Below are positions 44,620-57,000 of a DNA stretch of 64,000 nucleotides, piece after piece (within the stretch, counting starts at the first letter, position 1; each line of letters begins with the position of its first letter). The stretch covers positions 295,243-359,242 of the forward strand of contig JBNGIO010006099.1 in NCBI GenBank assembly GCA_049999805.1. The letters run 5' to 3'. Both the position numbers and the translations under genes were made by a program. Below the pieces are notes generated by a model. The model ran no database searches. It was not told the origin of the DNA and worked only from the letters and a program-made list of their open reading frames with translations. The DNA comes from Folioceros fuciformis (lineage: Eukaryota; Anthocerotophyta; Anthocerotopsida; Anthocerotales).

Positions 44620-47244
44620 CCCGCATCATCAGGGAGCGTCCCTTCCACTCCGGCACTTCATTTCTCTCACTTTCTTTCCGCTTCTTCCAATCCACGCACG
44701 TAGACTACATACCATGTTTGTTTTCCCGATTGCGCGAGATCACGTCCGTCGCCCAGCAAGCTGCATCGCCAGACAAATCTTCTCAGCACGAGAGCGCGCC
44801 GGGAGACTTATTGAGCTCCCCTGCAGCTCTAGCCAGGACGGGAATCAAGCACGTTAAAAACGCGCCGGTGGCCGGCCCGGCGGGACCGGGAATGGAGCCG
44901 ACGTGGCGGCGGGCGTCGCTTCGGGAGGCGGCCATGGCGGACCAGGATCCAGGTCGGGAATCCACCATTCTTTTGTGCGCATTCCGACCGGAGCGTTTGT
45001 CAGGGCCGGCCTGCAAGTAACTTGAGAGAAGGGAAATTTAGAACTCGGCGGGTTTGCTCCACGGTAGACATGGCTTTGCTTTGGTTGATAGAAGAACACC
45101 GCCTGAATTCCCCGACTGGATCCCAGGTGGTGGCTTCCAACCACCTGCAAGTCACCATCTGCCTGTGGGTGACTATATGTCAGGCCCTTGGTGTCATCGA
45201 CAGCAGTTGTGGTAGTGGCAGGCAGGTTTGGATCTCGAGCTCTCCTGTTTCATCCACATCATTGGACACCGACCGTGAAAATGCTGTCGTCCCACCAGCT
45301 CGAGTTCGGAGAAGCGTGTTTGGCACAAGCAGCGAGCTCGTTGCTATCGGTGTGAAGACTGGTGTAAATTTGGGAAACAATTTGGTGGTATCGACGGCGG
45401 CAGACGGGTACAAGCGTAGTGATCAGAACTAGGACTAGGATACGCTTGAGGTTTAGGGATATCCCATTGGATATTCCCCAGATGCTAGAGGGGATAAGAT
45501 AGCTAGAATGGTCCCCACATAATATCCTACAGCATCATGCTACGGCTGGGCCTGGGATAGGCAGGCTTGTGGAAAGTAGTGTGTGGTTTACAGCTCCTTA
45601 GTTCGGGCTTTGTCGCCTTGCCCTTGGCTAATTTCTGTCCCTGCCGTCCTCCCTGTTTTGAGCGCAGGTGAAGAACTCCTTTGCAAATGGAGTTCACACC
45701 CACGGGCTATGCGAGTTCCGGGACAGGCACTCGACAATGGACTGCGAAAGTTCACCACCTCCAGTCAGCATCGTGGAGATGGAGCTTGGATCCATGATCA
45801 GAATCACGGGGAGGTTCTTATGGCCACTGGCCTTGGCTGCGATTAAGACGTCAAGGTTCCGGAAAATAAGAGCGGACCACCCATGTGTCCATCAAAACGG
45901 CGTCTCGACTGACCCTAAACCCTGGAGACGAGCCTTAGTAGGAGTCCAATCTGTGCCAAGAAACAAGAGTGCTCCGGTGCTGCATTTTGAGCCCTTTAGT
46001 GAAGACTTAAGGACGTAAAAAATTGTCGGTTTTCTTCAAAACTGTGAGTACGATGTCCCATGTGTGAACGTTTGCATGGGACTCTGACGTCTCTTCGCTG
46101 CCACGCGCGCAGTTGTGAAGAGGTCCTCTGCTTGCGTCGTTTTTAGTACACCAAATGATCGGCGCGATGTGATGAACTTGTGATGTTTGAGCGGAGAAGC
46201 TTGAAATGCTTGCCCGACGATCATGGGATCTCAGCCCCGTGGTTTTCTGAATAGCGTTAGCCTCGGAACTTTCGTGCCTCGATTTGACGCTGCTGTAATC
46301 GCAGCCAAGCCTGAAAAATGCAACTTGTCGCACAGCGAGAATTTCTCACCGCACTTGCTGTTCCCAGCTCGTGGCAGTGCTGGCTGATTTACGAGAGGCG
46401 GCCACAGCAGTGAGCAGATTTTCCAAGAAACGCAGCGGCGGTGTTCCCTTGTTCCATCTTCCTTCCTCCCTGCGCCTTGCTTCTTTCTGTGACAAGAATC
46501 GCAAGATTCGGGGGCCATGAACGGAGCTGAATTGAAATGATCCAGACATAGCCTCGTCTAATACAGAGGAATGAAGCAGCGCTGTTTTAGTTGCAAGCAA
46601 GATCGTTGCCGTGATCAGACGCGTGCGCAGAGCGCAGAGTGCAGAGTTGTGAAGCTGTCACCGAGGTTTGTTGAGCGCTCCAAAAGTTGCATTTGGAATG
46701 GAATGCAGTGGCATGGAATGCGATGTAATGTGCTGGAAGTCTGGTAGGGGACTCGGGAGAGCCTAGGTGGTGCAGCGTAAAGAAGAAGCCGGGGGTTGCG
46801 GGGCAGGGGAAGCGAGCCGGGTGAGGCGACGTCTGGCCGGCCGGCCCTGCTGTAACCGCAAGGGTAGCGTGTAACTGACCGAGGGGGACAGGCGTAACGG
46901 CTACTGCTCGCTGACTTCTTGCTTTGCTGCGGCCACGCGTGGCTGTAACGCCTGGTGTGCCGTTGCGTCCCCTGCCCCGGGACACCAAACACTGCAGAGC
47001 CGCTGTCCGGTGCGTTTGAAATGCGACGGGGCCAGAAGGTCGTTGGGACATTGTCATGGCTTCATATCATACCCCCGGACTCTCTTCTTGCCTCGCAACA
47101 AGCGCCAGTCGCAGGCTCTGATTTCCGCATCTGCATCGCCTTCCTGTGGCCGATCTCGCCCTCCTCGGCTGCTTCGCAGCTGCGAGCAGGGAGGCGAGAG
47201 GGGAATGATCGGTTGCGTGCACTGGTCACACTGGCAGGAGTCCG
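44620..47244. other. Long intergenic region, divergent promoters of NPF and SNF2 genes
   Basis: 2.6 kb with no gene I can support. The longest frames (45022-45432 +, 46587-47057 -) resemble nothing and have codon content like the surrounding DNA. Both flanking genes are read outward, so both promoters lie here. Confidence 0.5.
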
Positions 47245-50200
47245 ATGAAGTCTGTTGCACCTGAATCGGAAGCGGAGTGCAACAGACGCAAGCAGCAGGG
47301 GAGGGAGGTGGAGGGGGACCAAGGCTCGCCCTTCTCATCTTGCACCAGCTCGCAGGGCTGCGGCGGGGGTTACGGGGAGTGTTTCCACCTGCACCTGCAG
47401 GGGCAGGAGGTGAGGGAGCCCAGCAAAGACCACAGCCTGGAGTCCTTGGATTCGTCAGGGAAGCCGGAGCTGGACGGGGAGCCGCTGGCGCTCTTCTACG
47501 ACGGGCTGGATCCCGACGATGCGTACTACGACTCGCTCTCGCACTTCAGTGGCCGCGCCGGGGGCCCGAAGAAGCCTCGGATCCAGGCCCACGCCGAATA
47601 CGACACCTCCGGCTGCGACAGGATCGCGGCCGCGTCCGGGGCCGCGCTCGCCTCCGACCCCGACCTCATGCTGCTGGACGACAGCGGGAACAGCATGAGC
47701 TGCGGGGGCAGCATGGCCCACTCTCCGGACGAGGTTATGTTTCGGGATTTCCCACACCCCCGCCATGTGTGCGTGCTCTTCCCCTTCGCGCCCTCGCCGG
47801 CTGTCTCCAACAGCGCCTGTTGCAACAAGGTTGGCACATATTCCTTGCCTTTCCAGCCTTCTGCTCGCCCGTTTGTGCCTGTCGGCTGTTGCGCGCTGTT
47901 GTTGGGCTTCGTTGAATTTTGAATGCGCTTCCGTTGGCGGGTTGTGGGGCAGTGTTACTGCCACGCCTGTGAGGAGGTTGCGCCCTGCCATCTCTGGGGG
48001 ACTGGGCTGCAGGCCTCGGATCACTGCAATGCCACGGGGTCGTCCTGGTACTGGGCGACTCGTGCTCAGAAATCGAGCCATGGGTTTGGGGGCCCCGACG
48101 TGTCCGGGCCCGGACAGTTGGGATATGGGGGCGGCATGGCCGCTGTGTCCCCCCGCCCCAGCTCCATGAGCGGGCTCTCTCACGGGCTGTACGGTCCCTC
48201 CTTCTGCTCCCTGGCCATGTGTGGGTGCAATGGAGGGAGCTCGGGGGAGCATAAGTTGCTGCACGACGAGTCGCCGGATGCTGAATGCTTCTCGTCGTCG
48301 TGCCTTGGGACGTCGTCTATGGGATTTATTCCCCGAGGGGACCCGTCAACCGATCTCCAGTGAGTGCGCCTGCTTGATACATTTCTTGAACTGCAGACTC
48401 GGGGGTCTTACTCACTCTCCACCATGGTGGAATTTCAAGGTGGTTTGAATTTGGGAGTGTGAGCGTTCCCATCAAGTCGCGCCAGCAGCACAAGAGTTTG
48501 GTGGATTTGGTGGAGACACTTGACAGGTTTTCGATGGAGATTTTTGCCAAGAATTGTCCCACTCCTGAATGTGGTAAGGAGGAGCTGTGTTGATTACAAC
48601 TGAAGGTCGCTGTTTTTTGAGAAAATGATTTGGGACCCTCACCCTTGCGCTTCTTGATGCTTCAGGACCTCCTGACTCTAGGTCCGAGCAGTTTCAGTAC
48701 GTGGATGTGCTCGGAAATTGCAGCTCATCATCCTCCGCCGACATGCATCACGGTGATGGAAGGGTGCATAGTTATGATGCCTTGATCGATGAGATCATGT
48801 ATGTACATTTCTCAACTCTGACTAAACCTCTGCCAAACTTGTTCCATGTTTTGAGCTAAGTTTCCAGTCATTCTCCTCCCTATGAGCCGTTGAAAGTCCA
48901 AAAAAAATCATAGAGAAGTCGTTCTACGCACAAAGCACAACATTGGCCTAAGTGATGCTGGACGCGACTTTGATTGGCCAGCGGTCCAACATGAAAAAGC
49001 CACCGCACCTCAAGTGTCCTTTTAGCTGCCTGACAATCCAAATGAAACAGGATCTTATCCAGCAGCTGTGGAGAGAAAGGTGAGGAATTCCAGCTCTAGG
49101 CTAGTTACATTTTCAACTCTGCTGCGTTTCCAGGTTGAATGAAGCACAGGGTCAACTACAAGTTATCATGACTGTGATTCCTGAATCAAGTTACCAACAT
49201 ACTGGAACTGCTCATATCCGAATCTTTTTGAAGAAAGAAAGAGGGGAAGAAATAATCACTTTAAAGGAGCTCCTGCACGAAATCTTTCCTGATAATCTGC
49301 CTCTCCAAGAGTATCTGTCGCAGGTGACAACAAGATCTTAAACTTCACAAGAGAAGAGAAATAACAGGATTGAAGAAGTCTATCGCTACGAACAATTTGA
49401 ACTACATAATGAGGGCATAGGTGTGACAAGAGTCTTTGGTGCCTCTGCCCAAACATTTCACTAATACCATCCAACTGCTCGTCACTGCAGGTTGAGCAAA
49501 TGCGACGATGGGTGGAAAGCACAGATGATTGGGCTTCCTTTGCTGGCCTACTGAAAGATCTAGAGAGCAATGGTTACAGAGAAGCAGACCAGCCTTCGGG
49601 CTTGACGGTTCCTCTCAGGCCCTATCAGAGACAATCTCTTCAGTTTATGCTTGACGCAGAGCACAGAGAAGGGGGACTCCTGAGTGTGAACTACCATCGC
49701 CTTCCTCCTTGTGGAGAATCAAGTCCCCCGCTGCTGTATTCTGCCTCACTTGGGCATCTTATGGATGGGAGGGATGATGCTCCTTCGATTAGGGGCGGAT
49801 TCTTGTGCGAGGAGATGGGACTGGGAAAAACTATTGAGGTGAGCCGCCTGGACCCAACGTGTCCTTATTAAGTCTTCGCACTGTAGGCGAACTCAATCAA
49901 ACTCTTCTTCCTAGTGTCTAATGTACCTTGTCTGCAGATTTTAGCTCTTATACTGGCAAATCCTTGTTCCATAGAAAAATGCTCGGCTGTACCTGCCTTT
50001 TCGAAGGGAACTCTCAGTAGGTCTTTTGACTTCTCCAGTATTGTGAACCTTGAGTCTTTTGAAGGCATGGCGACTGAAAAGTTGATACTTCGTGTTTTCT
50101 CAAGTTGTATGCCCAGTTTCAATAGTTGGACAATGGGCCAATGAAGTGAAAAGCAAACTAGCAGCAAATCTCAGCATTTACATGTATCATGGATCCAAGA

Positions 50201-53200
50201 GGTAACAACAACCACTTTTTGGGTCAGAATGATCTCCAGCTCACCTTTCAAGACTCCAACCCTGATTCATCTTGGATAACTTCGTTGTGCAGGATCAGAG
50301 ATCCCAAGAAGCTTGCCAAATTTGATATTGTTAGTGTTTGTACCATGTGTTTGAACTTTATACCTCACTCCAGCATAAGCTGGAAGGAATTTCTCAATAA
50401 TCAGACCCCCATCTGCTTACTAGGTGATCACAACATATGCGACTTTAGGAAGCGACTTCAGCAAGGCGACACAGGCAACAAGGCACGGTGCTGGATTTGC
50501 TGAGCAGTTCTGTCCTCTACTTACTGTCAACTGGTGGAGGGTTGTTCTTGATGAGTCTCACACTGTGAGTTCTTTGTACAAAATATTGCTGTATTTTCAT
50601 GAAAGACTTGTCAAGCAAATAGCGGGCGATACCGGGAAATGTGACCAGTCACTAAGATCTTATTCCGAAAATCTTTTGTTTTAAGGTCAAGGACCCTGCA
50701 CCACTGCACTCCCGTGCTTGTGCGAAGCTGAAAGCAGATAGGAGGTGGTGCTGCACTGGAACACCTATTAATACGAGCATCTATGATCTTTATGGACAGG
50801 TGAGTTCCTGCTACAGCTTTGCTCCTTGCCCAAAGGAAATTCTGGGGTCCTGTCCGAATTTCGTCTACGGGACTGGTCCATTTGATTGCTCTAAAAGCTT
50901 TCCTATAAAGAATGTGCGATTTTCAATCTCTGCCTGCATACTAAGAGGCTTAATGTTTTTCGGAACCCGAAGTAGTTTATAAAATGACTCTTTATATAAA
51001 ATTTGAAGACGCATGTGAAGAATTGAAAGATGCCTAACCGTGTCCGGAGTGGGGATTTTAAAAGCTCTTCTCTAATTTCAACACCTGTTCTCTAGTTGAC
51101 ACCAAATATGCCCCTTGTAATTAAAATGTAAAGAACTGGCTGGACCCATGCGGTGCAGTTTCTGTTTCTGAAGTTGGAGCCACTGGATAACAAAGGAATC
51201 TTTCGGAGAAGAATTGGTCGGCCTTATGAACGACATTGTAAAAGTGATGATCAAACAGTTCTCTTATGGACCCTGAATAAGGTGAGTGAATGGAGTTACT
51301 CAAAACATATTCAATGAATCTCAATCAGCTTAATCTTGGGTATAATCTTTCATGTCCTCTTGAGCAACAGGATCAAGGAAACCTGCAAGTTACTGCTCCG
51401 TTGGAAGTCTATGAGCTTAATTTCTGCAGAATTGAAAGTAACACAAGTTCTTGGTCAGCCTCAAGTCTGTCTGGTATAGAACCAATACCTTGAGACCTGA
51501 GCCTGTTGATGATGGAAATGACTTTCAGATGATGATCCGACACACTAAGCAGCAAAAGTTTAACGGGAGGGAGCTTCTTAGGCTGCCACCTAAAACTGAG
51601 CAAGACATTCCAGTGAGATTTACTTTAGAGGAACGCACTGCTTATGAGACTGTGTATCAGAAGGTGATCACAAAGTTTGAAGAGTTTCGGTGCTGGGGCC
51701 CAACTGTAGTGAGCAAGAATATCCTGCAGATAATGTCACTTCTTCTACCTCTACGGAGGTATGCAACATGTCGGTGCAAGCTTGAACTTGAAAAACACAG
51801 TAGTCACTGTAAACTTTGTGGTCTGCGATGTGCTCTGTTCTTTGCTTGTAAAAGACACAGCTTGTCAAACCGTCATGGAAAAGAGTCTTAAAAGAGCTTA
51901 AAAGTTTTCATGTGGCAGACGTCCCTGATCTGATGCTTGATAGCATGAACAACAACTGCGTTTGTATGCTCTTCTGCATGTGAGTGATGCCGTCTTGACA
52001 CGGCCCAAACAGACCTGGAAGATGTGTGAACCTGAAACTTGGTTTCTTATTCCGCAGGCTTTGCAGTGGAGGATTCGTCTCTGATCTTGAGCTCAGTATG
52101 CAGCACAAGAGCGAGCCAAACAGTGCTGGAGCCGCGTCGGATTTCTGTCCAAGCACTTCGTCTCCATCATTGACAACTGAAACGGGCTTGGGAGATCCTC
52201 AAGGAGAATGCGGAATCTGTTTTGAATTAATGGAATGTCCAACAAAGACGCCTTGTGGCCACTGGTGATTACCTTACTCGGCTGTGCTTCATTCTTGCGC
52301 GTTCAATTCTTGTCAATCTGAAGGTTGCAGGCTCAGCTGACTACGTTCCTTGCGAACTCTTGATTCTAGCTTAGGGGAACTCTCATTGCCTTCCGAAATC
52401 CGCGATGATCTCTGCAGGTTTTGCTGTGAATGTGTCATGTCAGCCCTTGGCATTGGTTCCGAGGCCTGTCCAGTTTGTAGAAGTGCACTCACAGCTTCCC
52501 AGCTCGTCACGCATCAGCCGAAGTTGAAAGATGCTGCTTTGCCCCTCGTGGATCTTGCTTCCTTCGAGGAGCTTGCTCCGTTCTCCGGTAGCAGGCCGGA
52601 CGATGTTGACACCATTAAGGGAGTTCAGATGGACTCCAAACTGAAGGTTCTGCTGGCAGATCTTGCTAAAATCAGGCAGGAAAATGAAGGAGCCAAGGTA
52701 CATAGACACTACAACATGACTGAGTGTTTCTTTGTCTCTGTGTTTCATTTGACACCAATCTGCTTTTGCCCAGGTTCTTATCTTCAGCCAGTTTATGCAA
52801 ACAATTGCCTGGTTGAAGAGCGAATTCAAGAAACAAGGAGTTAATTACAGGTTCATCAGCGGAGACATGCCCATGAAGAAGCGGGCTCAGGCCATTGAAG
52901 CCTTTCAAAAGGTGCACTCTGGTTCTGTCGTTTACGTCGATGTGTGTGAGCTTGTTGACAAATGTTTAACGGTTTGGTCAGTCACCTGCTAGGCAATAGC
53001 TTCACATGGTCTCGTTCGACTGCTCACAGGATCCACCCACAACAGTATTTCTCCTCTCCATTCGCACAGGTGCAGTGGGAATCACGCTCACGGCAGCATC
53101 CCATGTCTATATGGTGAGGACTAGCCGGCCAAATACAATTGTTTCTTGACGCCCTTGTCCCTGCTGCACAGCCCGATTTTTTCGTCGTACTGATTCAAAG

Positions 53201-53790
53201 CTTTGAACGTCTGTGACATCCGCGTCTGCCCAACGCTGGACATCAGCTGGAGCCATGCCTGAACCCAGCGGTAAGCTTCTGGTCCAGCCAAATCCAGGAT
53301 ATCCTCAACGTATGTATGTCAATCGGACCCACTCTTTTATAATGCGAAACCGTGTCCTACAGCTCGAGGAGCAGGCCGTTGGTCGGTGCTGGAGAATGGG
53401 GCAGGAGCGGCCAGTGGTCATCAAACGGTAATAGGACCCAATCAGGCGTCTTGGCTGTGAAGAACGTGTTCAATCAGGAGAATCTTACGCTCCCTAACAT
53501 GTTCCAGACTATTTGTGGAGGACTCTGTGGAGGCCAACATCCTGAAGCTTCTGCGCACCCGATCATCCCATGCAAGTCTCTCAAGCTCTCAGGATTCTGA
53601 TTCTACAAGCAGGTTCGACATGCTCTGTACCCTGGACTCAGGCTTGTTTCAACTTGCTGTCTCGACTAATCAGCAATCCATTTCTGACAGGCCTAAAGGT
53701 ACTAAGAATGGTGCCGGAGATGTTGCTGGCTGCATCAGGACCGACAAACAGAATCTCAGGCTAAATGAGTTTGAAATTCTGTTCTCATGA
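47245..53790 (+). CDS. SNF2-family DNA translocase with internal RING (RAD5/SHPRH type)
   Basis: A Swi2/Snf2 ATPase whose helicase lobes are split by a RING finger, an arrangement of RAD5/RAD16/SHPRH-like proteins that remodel DNA or chromatin and act as ubiquitin ligases. Exons 1-13 keep one frame: 47245-47829, 47953-48359, 48440-48573, 48666-48802, 49051-49079, 49134-49323, 49491-49838, 49938-50016, 50105-50201, 50293-50329, 50424-50564, 50686-50799, 51159-51281. The N-terminal part has an FPHPRHVCVLFPFAPSP and CYCHACEEVAPCHLWGTG Cys-rich motif of plant proteins. Motif I is EEMGLGKT, then LIVCPVSIVGQW, DESH and RRWCCTGTPI. MMIRHTKQ starts near 51529. The C3HC4 RING is at ~52220-52490 (CGIC, CGHW.CCEC, CPVC). 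Helicase C motifs: VLIFSQFMQT, GAVGITLTAASHVYM, QAVGRCWRMGQERPV. Exon joins at 51282-51528 and some 3' borders remain open. Stop at 53788-53790. Confidence 0.9.
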
Positions 53791-54068
53791 AAGGCGTATG
53801 AAAGGCGTTTGATAGTACATACCTTGATGCCAAATCCAAATCCCTTAACTGATATTCTTTCCTGCCCATCAGGCAAAGCAGGTTTCAGTATACCTGGCTG
53901 CTGTAATGTGGCAGAAGGTTTAAAGCCTTTGTAAATTCTGTTCGCTCCACTAGCAGGTGCTTGGTGTAACATTGCCGGAGCAACTGAAGCAAAACCCATG
54001 GTGCATGATACAAGTGAGTTTTGCCCAGTGCCCAAGCACGAGCCAGAGGCCACCATATTCCGCTCACA

Positions 54069-57000
54069 TTAACTCGTTTTCCTAGAGGCCTTCTTTCCCT
54101 TCTTCTGGCCTTGCTTCATTTTAGTCAAACCAGGAGCTGTCACTTTCACGTTTCCAATCATAGCTGCAGCCATCTCTGGTTCCGTTATTGCCTTCATCAA
54201 TTCCTTCTCTCGTGGAGTGGCTTCTGGCATGCGACTGAAAACGTCCAACGCAGTTTTAGCCCCTGCACAAACGAAACTTGAATAAGAGCCCTGGACATGT
54301 ACATCTACACAAAGGAAGTACTATGTAAGCAGCCACCACCTTTTCCTTTCTTTGCGGCTCCAGGAGTGAGTTTAACACGGAACTTGTATTGTTGGAGAGC
54401 ACTATAAGGTCCACAAACAGGCACAGCATATAGCAGTACGTCGTCAGATACAGGGTTCCCCGTTAAGGTATCAAGCTCGGTCAACCTCAATCTTTGCTCT
54501 TCACTGAGCTGAACAATATTTTCCTCTGCTTGGATGGCTGCTATCTCTTCCTCCGCTACCTTTGCACGTGCTTTCCGTCTGAGACCCTCAACAACCTTGC
54601 CGCCACCTTGATATGCCACTACATCAGGTTGTGAAACAACATCGGTGTTTGATTCGCTTGCTTGGTCACCTTTGTTTAAGCTACTACCAATTGCCTTAGA
54701 ACTTTCCGTCTCCACCACATGACGGGTCCCTTCGCTGATCTCTGTGAGACAATCTCGAGCTACATGACCAGACTTCTTACACTTGTAGCAAATTTTTGAA
54801 TCCTCTTCTACGACGGTACCTGCCATAAAACGAAACAAATGGCACACCTTTCATAAAACTGCAAAAAAGTAGCTGCCATGCCTAAAGTCAAGACATCAAC
54901 CTGAACCGAAAATACCAGCTGGCTTACGGTTTCCCTGCAAAACTTTTCCCTTCTTTCCTCCAGCTAATGACATCTCTTCTTTCCTTCCCACAGACTGCCA
55001 AAAGAAAACATCTCAAATTTAACCAAAAAGAACTTCACAAACATGCTAGTTCTAGCAAATAAGAAGATACAGCAAAGGGAAGAGGTAACACAAAAATTTT
55101 GCATGCCTTAAACAAAGACTTCTTCAGCTGACGTTCTTCCTCATCCTGGTCGTCATATTTCTCCTTGATTTTCTTCATCTTTCCCTTTTTGCCACGAACT
55201 GGCTTCCCTTGCCCGTCCGACCCTCTTGCATTTTTGGCACTGGCAGAAACATCCTGCTCATCTTCAACTTGGTCTGCAGGGTCGTCTTGCTCAGTAGCCA
55301 CCGAAGCCTCCACCTCTACTGCCTTTCCCGTTTTTTTCAATCTCCTTCTTTCTGCCTTGGATAAATATGGCCTGTCTCGCTGTACAAACTTTGAGTCCGT
55401 GTCGGCTGGTGTAGGCTCAGCCGGTTGGTGAGTATCTAGACCATACTTGGTTACATGACTTGCTGGCTTGGGCACTGCCCGAAGCTCCAGGGCTTTATCA
55501 AGGAGGTCATCTAAAGTAGAAGACTCTTCCTCAGATGTGTCACTACCATCATCTCCAGCGGGTTCAACAGCAGAGATTTCTTCATCCAGTGCTGGTTCAT
55601 TGCGCTCATGTCTTTCATCAACAACCTCCACATTCGACTTCTCACCTTCTGTCAGTGTTCCTTCTTCGTCAGCACTAGCTTCCTCATCAAGCTCACCACC
55701 CTCATCGTGGTCAACTAAGTAGCGCCCAGCATCCACTACCAGGTCTTCTTCACCTTTACGCAAAGTCTTTCTGGTGTTCATATGACTACTTGACCTTTCA
55801 TCTTCATCCTCTGCAATCTCATTGTCCTCGTTTTCCCCCTCAGCTTCACCTCTGATTCTCCTTTCATTGAGGTGTGAACCAATAGAACTCTCATCAAACC
55901 GAAATAGCAAACCAAAACCCATGACCAGTGGATGTGGAGGAAGGAAGTTCTTTGCTCCTCGCACCATGAAGCTGCCAACTGTGAGATACTCACCAGTTGG
56001 AGCTGTCTTACTAACTTGATGGTCGTAGACCCACCATGCACTCGTCACAATCTTTGAGTCCCACGCTTGACTTCGGCAAACCTGGAGTAGCATACACCTA
56101 CACTGGATGAAAGACATGCACCTGATTCTGCAAGAGATATAAGCATGGATCTGACACTAGACAAGCTCAGATCCAACTAAATCCGATTACAGAGAACAGC
56201 TACGCGCAGAATACCGTGAAAGACCCTGCTTGATTGATTGTAAGCGGTGGAATGGATCGAGAGGGTTCGTGGTTCTTGATAACAGTACTTGATGCTCCAT
56301 GTAATTCAGCATGCACATAACTGCTTGCACAAGACGTTGAATGGTAACAAAGCAGCAAGACTCATTAATAGAAACGAATCGAACGTACCAAACAGATTCA
56401 TCTGGTTCTGCGACTTACATGTCACCCTTCTTCATGTAGCGTTTGACCACCAATTCATTCTGCTGTGCATCACGTCCACTTATGACCAGATAGTTTTCAC
56501 TGCTCACGAACCAGTTGAACTTCTCGAACCAATGTACCTTGCGAAGGTGGGAGATTGCAGCAACACTCTTGGCCTGCTAATACAAAGTGATTGCCCGATT
56601 AGCATTGCCCATGAATGAACGAGGAACACAGCAACATTGCCATACATATTTATGACCTGTGCAAGTTGCTGTTGGGTCTTCCTTTCTGCAGCTTTAAAAG
56701 CCTTCTCGTGTGCAGCCTCAGTCTTCTCTTGTTTGACAGCATGCTTCTTTTTCATCTCAAACCATTTACGGGCATTTGCATGTGCAGAAAGTGCAAGATC
56801 TATCTCCACCTAAGACCACGATAACACTAGTTCAGTCTACAAGAGCAGTTCAAATACTGTTGCAACAGTTGATGTAGAACAAGCTACCTTGTCTGCAGGC
56901 GTAGTTTTCTCATCTTCACCCATATCATCAAGGTTGTTACTCAGCAGTAATGTAATTTGATTCTTGTCTAGCTGCAAACTGTGAATTGACCCTGCCACAG

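Noticed and set aside
47277-48264. Alternative long frames (212 aa +, 269 aa -) over the SNF2 first exons
   Set aside because: Arg/Gly/Pro-rich shadows without splice continuity; the 47245 frame joins 12 further exons in phase.
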